Part shown: piece by piece, positions 14,355-19,441 of the stretch | How the letters are laid out: every line of letters starts with the position of its first letter | How positions within the stretch are numbered: position 1 is the stretch's first letter | Origin: Spirochaetaceae bacterium | Lineage (GTDB): Bacteria; Spirochaetota; Spirochaetia; Spirochaetales_E; Spirochaetaceae_B | Direction: 5' to 3' | Length of the DNA stretch: 19,441 nt | Assembly: GCA_003249275.1 (NCBI GenBank) | Contig: QKJO01000212.1 | Coordinates: 1-19,441, forward strand | The notes under the pieces: generated by a model | Databases searched by the model: none | What the model saw: only the letters and a program-made list of their open reading frames with translations | What the model was told of the DNA's origin: nothing | Made by a program: the position numbers and the translations under genes

Positions 14355-14407
14355 ACTGAGAGGGTGGTTTGTTCCTCAGTTCAGGATTGCAACAATTTGT
14401 TGAGGAA
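14355..14407. repeat. overlapping inverted repeats upstream of the sugar ABC operon
   Basis: Three exact inverted pairs share bases: ACTGAG/CTCAGT (14355-14360, 14375-14380), TTCCTCA/TGAGGAA (14372-14378, 14401-14407) and CAACAA-T-TTGTTG (14390-14402). They lie 67-119 bp before the binding-protein start. They may be regulator sites for the operon or competing RNA hairpins; the CTCA bases of one pair are used by the next. No good promoter could be placed in this 151-bp gap. Confidence 0.4.
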
Positions 14408-14473
14408 TGTCACATTGCTCCCTTTCCTGTGCGGATTTACCATGGAACTATAATCCACAAGGAGGATAGAAGA

Positions 14474-15766
14474 ATGAAAAAGTTTTTGATTTTTCTGCTG
14501 GCCCTCTCCGCAGCGGGACTTCCTGTTTTTGCCGGAGGCGCCCAGGAGGAAACCGGACCGGTCACAATCACATTCTGGACCCATGAAGACCCCAACAGAA
14601 CGGCACTGGAGGAGCGCTATCTGGCCGAGTTCGAGGCCTCTCATCCCGATGTCACCATCGAGCGGGTGACCAACTCCAGCAGCAAGATGCCCGAACTCCT
14701 TCTGACGGCCTTTGCCGCCAATGAGGGGCCCCATATCTTCAACACCCAGATTGAAGACGGCTATGCCTATATCGCCAACGGACGGGTTGCGCCTGTGAAT
14801 CTGGAGGCAGCCGGTTTCAAAAGCACCAAAGATCTCAAGGCATCCTATGTGGACGGAGTTCTGGATGCGGTTACCGAGGAGGGCAAGGTTTACGGACTGC
14901 CCCTCGAGCTGACCAACTGGGCTCCCTATCTGAACAAGAACGTGTTCCGGGACGCCGGTCTCGATCCCGAAAAGGACCTTCCCCGCACCTGGGAGGACAT
15001 CGTTGAAGTTTCCAAAAAGATGGTCATCAGAGACGGTGAAATCATCACAAGAAGAGGATTCGACTTCCGTTATCCCTACTATCTGGTATCGGTTGTGCCC
15101 ATGGTGGAACAGCTGGGGGGTAAACTTGTCAGCGACGACGGAAAAACAGCCATCATCGGGGACGATGCCTGGCTCAAACTCCTTCAGTTCATGGCCGACT
15201 GGGGCCCGAACGGTCTGAATCTCGGATCTCCCACCTATACGAATGCCCGGAAACTGTTCAATAACAACAACAACGACATGGGAATGGCTATGAGCGGTCT
15301 CTATCAGGCGGGACGCATCCGCGCCGATAACCCCGACTTCTACAACAGCGGCGAGTGGATGGTCATTCCCTTTCCCCAGTTCAAAGACGCCAAAAAAGAG
15401 GTCGCTTCCGCCTACTACGGACACTACTACATGGTGAACAGCCAGAAATCGGAAAGGGAACAGAAGGCAGCCTGGGAATTCATCAGTTATATGCTCTCCC
15501 ACTCGGAAGAGTATCTCACCGAGGTCGGTCTGATCCAGCCCACTAAAAAACTTATGTCCTCACAGACCTTTGCGAACATTCCCTATGCCGATGTCTTCGC
15601 ATCCGACATGGCCAAAGGCAAGATTGTCTACTATGCCGAGGACAGCGCCAAGATTCAGGAACTGATCAAGGAAGCCATCGAGGGAGTCATGCTCAGCGGC
15701 ATCGCCCCCGAAAAGGCTCTGGCCTCTCTCAAGGTCAAGGCCCAGGAAGTTCTTGATCAGGATTAA
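14474..15766 (+). CDS. ABC transporter sugar-binding protein (family 1)
   Basis: A periplasmic solute receptor of a carbohydrate uptake system. The start ATG 14474 has AAGGAGG at 14459-14465; in-frame codons further upstream lack one. The signal peptide ends near VFA (residue 20), followed by GGAQEE, a sequence start very common in spirochaete binding proteins; there is no lipobox Cys. The mature protein has the bacterial extracellular family 1 pattern: VTITFWTHED at its start, a GKVYGLPLE segment in the middle, KLFNNNNNDMGMAMSG (the conserved region holding the sugar loop) and WEFISYMLSHSEEYL near the end. 430 residues is normal. It is the first gene of the operon. The exact sugar cannot be read from the sequence. 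Confidence 0.92.
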   Translation: MKKFLIFLLALSAAGLPVFAGGAQEETGPVTITFWTHEDPNRTALEERYLAEFEASHPDVTIERVTNSSSKMPELLLTAFAANEGPHIFNTQIEDGYAYIANGRVAPVNLEAAGFKSTKDLKASYVDGVLDAVTEEGKVYGLPLELTNWAPYLNKNVFRDAGLDPEKDLPRTWEDIVEVSKKMVIRDGEIITRRGFDFRYPYYLVSVVPMVEQLGGKLVSDDGKTAIIGDDAWLKLLQFMADWGPNGLNLGSPTYTNARKLFNNNNNDMGMAMSGLYQAGRIRADNPDFYNSGEWMVIPFPQFKDAKKEVASAYYGHYYMVNSQKSEREQKAAWEFISYMLSHSEEYLTEVGLIQPTKKLMSSQTFANIPYADVFASDMAKGKIVYYAEDSAKIQELIKEAIEGVMLSGIAPEKALASLKVKAQEVLDQD

Positions 15767-15798
15767 GCCCTGATCCGATGGGATATTGCCTTATTCCG

Positions 15799-15834
15799 GC
15801 GGCACAGGTCCGGCATCCGCCTCAGCTGTGCCGC
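15799..15834 (+). other. stem-loop in the binding-protein/permease gap, first
   Basis: GCGGCACAG (15799-15807) and CTGTGCCGC (15826-15834) form a perfect 9-bp stem with an 18-nt loop, 32 bp after the binding-protein stop. No U-run follows. In maltose-type operons such structures protect the receptor mRNA and lower permease output; that role is inferred here. Confidence 0.6.
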
Positions 15835-15868
15835 TTCCGTATCCTCTATCCCGACCCTGTCGATCATT

Positions 15869-15889
15869 CACTGCGGCCCGTCCGCAGTG
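15869..15889 (+). other. stem-loop in the binding-protein/permease gap, second
   Basis: CACTGCGG (15869-15876), loop CCCGT, CCGCAGTG (15882-15889): a perfect 8-bp stem. It ends 12 nt before the ribosome site (15902-15906) of the first permease. No U-run follows, so it is not a standard terminator. Confidence 0.6.
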
Positions 15890-15910
15890 CCCGAAACCCC
15901 TGGAGGAATC

Positions 15911-16822
15911 ATGAAAAAGCCCTATGGAGGAATTGAGAAGAAACTGGCCCGGTGGGGATGGATTTTCATTACACCTTCCCTGCTGTTCTTTGCTCTTTTC
16001 AGTTTTTACCCCATATTCAACGCCGCCTATACAAGCCTGTTCAACAAGAAGATTCTCTCACTGAAGCCTCCGGAATTCGTCGGATTGAAGAATTACATCT
16101 ACCTGATGAAGTCTCCCGATTTCTGGAACTCCATCAGGGCCACCTTTGTCTTCACCCTGGGATCCTTCATTCCCCTGGTCGTTTTCAGTCTTCTTCTGGC
16201 CTCACTCATCCTGTTGGTGGGGAACCGGAAAAGGCAGAAATTCCTTCAGCTGGCCTACTATGCGCCGGCCGTTCTCTCCTCTGTCGTGGCCGCCGTGATC
16301 TGGATGTCCATATTCGATCCCCGGGGACTGGGGAATCAGTGGGTCAACTTTTTCCTGAACACTCACGGGGTGGATCATAAATGGCTGGCCGGTTCCGGGA
16401 TGGTCCAGTTTTCAACCATCCTTGTCTACTTCTGGAAGTACATAGGCTACTTCGTCGTCATCTTCATCGCCGGACTGTCGGCCATTCCCGGCTCCCTCTA
16501 TGAAGCGGCCCGGATCGACGGCGCCGACAACTGGCAGAGCTTCTGGAGGATCACCTTTCCCCTGCTGCAGCCCACAGTCGTCCTCGTGTCGGTCATGTCC
16601 ATGCTCCAGTGCCTGAAAACCTTCAGCACCCAGTATCTGTTTGTCCAGTCCGGATCGCCCCAGGCGCCCATCAATGTGATCACTCTGAATATCTACAACA
16701 CGGGAATCCGCGATCATCAGATCGGCCGGTCCAGCGCCATGAGCATCGTGCTGTTTCTGATCATGCTGCTGTTTACGTGGATCCAGTTCAAAACGTCCAG
16801 GGCCGACGACGTCAGCTATTAA
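15911..16822 (+). CDS. sugar ABC transporter permease, MalF/UgpA type
   Basis: Inner-membrane channel subunit, 303 residues, with six hydrophobic segments; the first is residues 16-38 (WGWIFITPSLLFFALFSFYP). The cytoplasmic loop that meets the ATPase carries the EAA motif EAARIDGADNWQSFWRITFP (about residues 199-218). Start ATG 15911 has GGAGG at 15902-15906; an in-frame GTG 24 bp earlier falls within the preceding stem-loop and is less likely. It pairs with the second permease 27 bp downstream. No ATPase gene is in the operon, so a shared MsmK/UgpC-type ATPase encoded elsewhere is inferred. Confidence 0.92.
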   Translation: MKKPYGGIEKKLARWGWIFITPSLLFFALFSFYPIFNAAYTSLFNKKILSLKPPEFVGLKNYIYLMKSPDFWNSIRATFVFTLGSFIPLVVFSLLLASLILLVGNRKRQKFLQLAYYAPAVLSSVVAAVIWMSIFDPRGLGNQWVNFFLNTHGVDHKWLAGSGMVQFSTILVYFWKYIGYFVVIFIAGLSAIPGSLYEAARIDGADNWQSFWRITFPLLQPTVVLVSVMSMLQCLKTFSTQYLFVQSGSPQAPINVITLNIYNTGIRDHQIGRSSAMSIVLFLIMLLFTWIQFKTSRADDVSY

Positions 16823-16837
16823 GGGCTGGAAGGCAAA

Positions 16838-16849
16838 AGGAGAACTCCT
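16838..16849 (+). promoter_or_regulatory. hairpin holding the ribosome site of the second permease
   Basis: AGGAGAACTCCT is a self-complementary stretch (AGGA, loop GAAC, TCCT, or 5 bp with AA loop) that contains the whole Shine-Dalgarno sequence and ends at the base before the ATG at 16850. It is weak, four or five base pairs, so it may only tune translation, opened by ribosomes finishing the upstream permease. Confidence 0.35.
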
Positions 16850-17719
16850 ATGAATACAACCATTGCGGGTATCCGGATGAATCACATGATCAGTCCCGTG
16901 AGAATACTCAATATCCTCATCCTGACGGGTTTTCTGGTTTTCACCCTGATTCCCATCCTCTTTATGTTCAGCGCGTCCATGATGCCCAGCCGGGATATCC
17001 TGAAGATGCCCTTCCGATGGATTCCGAGAGGCTTCCACTACCAGAATTTTTACAAGGCCGTCGCCGGGAACGACGGAAGTTTCATCTTCATACGGAATTT
17101 CATCAACTCCATGATCGTTTCGGGTGTGGTGACTCTGACAACGGTCATCCTCTCCTGCATGACCGGATACGGTCTGGCCAAATTCAGGTTCAAGGGACGC
17201 AATTTCGTGTTCCTCGCCATCATGGCCACTATGATGATCCCCTTTGAGGCCATCATGATCCCCCTCTATCTGGTGGCCACCAAAATGCACCTGCAGAACT
17301 CCTACTGGGGACTGACTCTGCCCTTTCTGGTCAATGCCTTCGGAGTGTTCATGATGAGGCAGTACCTGATTCCCTTCCCCGAAGAGTTTCTGGACGCCAC
17401 CAGAATCGACGGAGCCGGGGAGATCAGAATTTTCTGGGACATCGTCCTGCCCAACTGTGCTCCGGCCATAGCCACTCTGTCCATCCTTACCTTCCGCAGT
17501 CAGTGGGATAACCTCCTGTGGCCCCTTCTGGTGGCGCAGAGCGAGAAGATGAAGACCCTGCCTCTGTACATCGTTAAATTCTCGGCCGAGAAATACACCG
17601 ACGAGGGAGCCATGATGGCGGTCGCCGTTCTGGCGAGCATTCCCATGCTTGTCCTCTTTTTTACTATGAGCCGGTACTTTGTCTCGGGGGCTTCCGTGTT
17701 CTCATCAAGAAAAGGCTAG
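16850..17719 (+). CDS. sugar ABC transporter permease, MalG type
   Basis: Second channel subunit, 289 residues, six hydrophobic segments, beginning with residues 18-40 (LNILILTGFLVFTLIPILF). The EAA-like loop is FLDATRIDGAGEIRIFWDIVLP (about 181-202), with the usual Ala-Thr variation. RWIPRGFHYQNFYKA near residues 55-70 corresponds to the periplasmic start common in this subfamily (carbohydrate uptake, CUT1). Start ATG 16850 has AGGAG 7 nt upstream, inside a short hairpin. It is followed 12 bp downstream by the HAD gene, so all four genes very likely share one mRNA. Confidence 0.92.
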   Translation: MNTTIAGIRMNHMISPVRILNILILTGFLVFTLIPILFMFSASMMPSRDILKMPFRWIPRGFHYQNFYKAVAGNDGSFIFIRNFINSMIVSGVVTLTTVILSCMTGYGLAKFRFKGRNFVFLAIMATMMIPFEAIMIPLYLVATKMHLQNSYWGLTLPFLVNAFGVFMMRQYLIPFPEEFLDATRIDGAGEIRIFWDIVLPNCAPAIATLSILTFRSQWDNLLWPLLVAQSEKMKTLPLYIVKFSAEKYTDEGAMMAVAVLASIPMLVLFFTMSRYFVSGASVFSSRKG

Positions 17720-17731
17720 GGGAGGCTGAAA

Positions 17732-18301
17732 ATGATCAAACTGTACATCTTCGACATGGGGGGCGTACTGGCCCGGGATTTTGAAATCCTCCCCGATGCG
17801 GCCGCCCTGCTCGGTCTTTCGGCGGATGCACTCAGAGCTCTCATCTCCGAGGATATGCCCGCCCTGATGGACGGGTCCCTTTCGGGCGTCCGGTTCTGGC
17901 AGCGTATCGGTCAGAAAGCCGGTGTAAGGGTGGAATCCAATCCTTTTATCGATCTCTTTCACCCGACAATCGACAGGGAAACGGGCGATCTGATCGAGGG
18001 GCTCAGAAAAAACAGCCGGGTCGTATGCGGTACCAACACCATGGCGGAACACTATGACATTCACAGCAGACGGGGGGATTACGGCGTTTTTGATGCGGTT
18101 TACGCCTCCCACCTGATGAGACTTGCAAAACCGGACCCCCGTTTTTTTCTTGAAATCATGGAGAGGGAGGGGGTCAGGGCGGAAGAGACCGTCTTCACCG
18201 ATGATCTTCAGGAAAATATCGATGCCGCCCGGTCACTGGGCATCCGCTCTCATCTTTTTACAGACGCCCGGTCCTTTGCGGAGGCTCTGGACCGTTACTG
18301 A
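17732..18301 (+). CDS. HAD-superfamily hydrolase, probable sugar-phosphate phosphatase
   Basis: A 189-residue Rossmann-fold phosphohydrolase. Motif I is FDMGGVL with nucleophile D8; the general-acid Asp two residues on is replaced by Gly10, as in the FDxGGV/FDxGNV subgroup that includes E. coli YihX, an alpha-glucose-1-phosphate phosphatase. Motif II is CGTNT (T101), motif III LAKPDP (K133), motif IV FTDDLQENI (D157, D158). The helical cap lies at about residues 20-80. The gene begins 12 bp after the second permease with GGGGAGG 6 nt before the ATG, so it is the last gene of the sugar operon; dephosphorylation of an imported sugar derivative is inferred from position. Substrate uncertain. Confidence 0.85.
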   Translation: MIKLYIFDMGGVLARDFEILPDAAALLGLSADALRALISEDMPALMDGSLSGVRFWQRIGQKAGVRVESNPFIDLFHPTIDRETGDLIEGLRKNSRVVCGTNTMAEHYDIHSRRGDYGVFDAVYASHLMRLAKPDPRFFLEIMEREGVRAEETVFTDDLQENIDAARSLGIRSHLFTDARSFAEALDRY

Positions 18302-18325
18302 CACCGGTTGTCCCGGGTGCAGGGT

Positions 18326-19135
18326 TCAGGATTCCCTGGGAGTTCCGTTCCGGTACTCCCGCGGAGTTACGCCCATGTACTTCCTGAAGAGCTGGGTAAA
18401 ATAGCCGTGATCCTGAAAACCCGACTCTCTGGCAATCTCATTGATCCTCATGGACTTGTCGCTGAGAAGCCGGAGTGCCTGCCTCAGCCTGACACAGGTC
18501 AGGTACTCCAGGAAGGTATAAGCCGTCCGCTCCTTGAAGATCCGGGATAGATATCCCTGGGTGATGCCCAGCTCTTCGGCCGCATCCTGGATCGATATGT
18601 CCCTTATATAACTGGTCTTTATGAAGTCGGTACACTGTCTGATATACTCATCTTTATTGTCCCCCGCGGCGGGAAATCCGTATTCCCGGAAGGAGGCGAG
18701 CAGGCTTCCCTCCATGATTCTGAGGTTCTGACTGGTCCGGTTCATCTCCCTCTTTTCCATCAGATCCTGTGAGATCTCAGAGACCAGGCGGTGAAAATCT
18801 TCATCATCAACCGGTTTGAGGATGTACTCCCTGACCCCCAGCCTCAAAGCCTTTCTGGCATATTCAAAATCCGAATATCCCGTCAGAAGAATGGCGGCGG
18901 GGCGGTCCGTGCCCAGCCGACGGTCCGCTTCCGAGAGCATGGCCAGTCCGTCCATCCCCGGCATTCTGACGTCGGTGATCACGAGCTGGGGGCGGATTTT
19001 GAGTATCAGTTCGAGGCCGACCGTTCCGTTTGCGGCCTCTCCCACAAGTGTGCATCCCAGATCCTGCCAGGGGGTTGTCAGGGCGATTTCCCTTCTCAGA
19101 TGTTCCTCATCTTCCACAAGAATGACAGTAATCAC
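18326..19135 (-). CDS. response regulator with AraC-type DNA-binding domain (YesN family)
   Basis: A transcription factor of a two-component system. The receiver domain (1-120) has the acidic pocket E8-D9, phosphoacceptor D55 in VITDVRMPGMDG, T85 and K107 in ILKPVDD. A linker of about 45 residues is followed by two helix-turn-helices of AraC type (about 165-265): IQDAAEELGITQGYLSRIFKE and INEIARESGFQDHGYFTQLFRK with the signature ending GVTPREYR. I chose GTG 19135 as start: GGGAGG lies 7 nt upstream, it begins right at the receiver fold, and its first four bases overlap the kinase stop codon (GTGA). The convergent sugar operon ends 24 bp away and is the likely target, as is usual for this family. 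269 residues. Confidence 0.92.
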   Translation of the reverse strand: MITVILVEDEEHLRREIALTTPWQDLGCTLVGEAANGTVGLELILKIRPQLVITDVRMPGMDGLAMLSEADRRLGTDRPAAILLTGYSDFEYARKALRLGVREYILKPVDDEDFHRLVSEISQDLMEKREMNRTSQNLRIMEGSLLASFREYGFPAAGDNKDEYIRQCTDFIKTSYIRDISIQDAAEELGITQGYLSRIFKERTAYTFLEYLTCVRLRQALRLLSDKSMRINEIARESGFQDHGYFTQLFRKYMGVTPREYRNGTPRES

Positions 19136-19441
19136 TCTACGGCCTCCCTTTTCCAGGGCAGAACCGCCGTCACCAAAGTTCCCTTTCCCGGTTCGCTTTC
19201 CACCTTCAGTCCGTAGGGAGGTCCGTAGATCAGTTCCAGACGGCGGTGCACATTCATCAGACCCACACTCTTGTTTCCCTCGGCGAAATCTCCGGGGGAC
19301 CATGGTTTTTCCATGCCCGAACCGTCGTCCTCCACGGTCAGACAGAGACAGTCTCCTTCTCTGAAAGAGCTGATTCTGATCATTCCCGGTTCGGTCTTCA
19401 GTTCCAGTCCGTGGATGACCGCATTTTCTACAAGAGGCTGG
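19132..19441 (-). CDS. sensor histidine kinase, YesM/LytS type, C-terminal part (5' end outside window)
   Basis: The visible 102 codons hold most of the HATPase domain. The N-box is QPLVENAVIHGL at the very edge of the window, the form typical of the His_kinase (PF06580) YesM/LytS group; the G1 box is EDDGSGM; the G2 region is GLMNVHRRLELIYG, and the chain ends with GKGTLVTAVLP. The phosphoacceptor His, membrane and sensor parts lie beyond the window. Its TGA overlaps the GTG of the response regulator, implying translational coupling. The pair probably senses an extracellular sugar or the state of the binding protein and controls the neighbouring ABC operon; this is inferred from the family and position. 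Confidence 0.9.
   Translation of the reverse strand, partial: QPLVENAVIHGLELKTEPGMIRISSFREGDCLCLTVEDDGSGMEKPWSPGDFAEGNKSVGLMNVHRRLELIYGPPYGLKVESEPGKGTLVTAVLPWKREAVE

Noticed and set aside
14449..14454. TATAAT as the promoter of the sugar-binding-protein gene
   Set aside because: The start would fall at about 14461, inside the ribosome site at 14459-14465, and the -35 is very poor (CCTGTG).
19136..19303. Longer response regulator starting at 19303
   Set aside because: The extra 56 residues are low-complexity and overlap the HATPase coding region; the receiver fold begins exactly at GTG 19135.
1..19441. Mobile elements, CRISPR, tRNA or rRNA genes
   Set aside because: No transposase or integrase motifs, no regularly spaced repeats, no cloverleaf or rRNA-like sequence was seen on either strand.

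Overview
The window looks like a piece of a Spirochaetaceae-type chromosome (Spirochaeta/Treponema relatives). This is inferred from the solute-binding protein whose signal peptide runs into GGAQE, a sugar ABC cassette without its own ATPase next to a YesM/YesN-type two-component pair, secreted barrel-like proteins and overall protein character. There is no rRNA or other decisive marker. Genes are densely packed on both strands and no stretch over 300 bases lacks a gene. I see no tRNA or rRNA gene, CRISPR array, insertion sequence, phage gene or attachment site.

Left part (1-4.8 kb): a DEAD-box RNA helicase cut by the window edge (minus) is divergent from an adenine deaminase gene (plus). A secreted, probably outer-membrane barrel protein (minus) follows; its intrinsic terminator overlaps the deaminase stop codon. 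A small coiled-coil protein (plus) follows, overlapping at its 3' end a convergent membrane protein gene.

Regulatory core (4.8-7.5 kb): two regulator-plus-membrane-protein modules stand back to back. On the minus strand a MarR-type regulator precedes an unrecognised six-helix membrane protein. On the plus strand an ArsR-type regulator precedes an ArsP/SO_0444-type metal(loid) permease. Each module carries its own palindrome twice: GTTAACCWGGTTAAC before both genes of the MarR module, and ATCGTAWAAATACGAT before both genes of the ArsR module. They are the best-supported unreported regulatory elements here, and the marR promoter geometry predicts a leaderless mRNA.

Middle (7.6-14.3 kb): single genes, several with their own recognisable sigma70-like promoter: a membrane fatty acid desaturase, a short RecQ-family helicase ending at its zinc motif, a membrane diguanylate cyclase with a periplasmic sensor domain, a ferritin-like/VIT1 fusion protein (iron or manganese handling), and, convergent with it by 3 bp, a 505-residue membrane protein of no family I recognise.

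Right part (14.4-19.4 kb): a carbohydrate ABC uptake operon (binding protein, two permeases, HAD phosphatase; no ATPase). It has a 144-bp gap with two stem-loops after the binding-protein gene and a short hairpin holding the ribosome site of the second permease. It converges on a minus-strand two-component system (histidine kinase, cut by the window edge, and AraC-type response regulator, overlapping by GTGA) that is the obvious candidate controller of the sugar operon.
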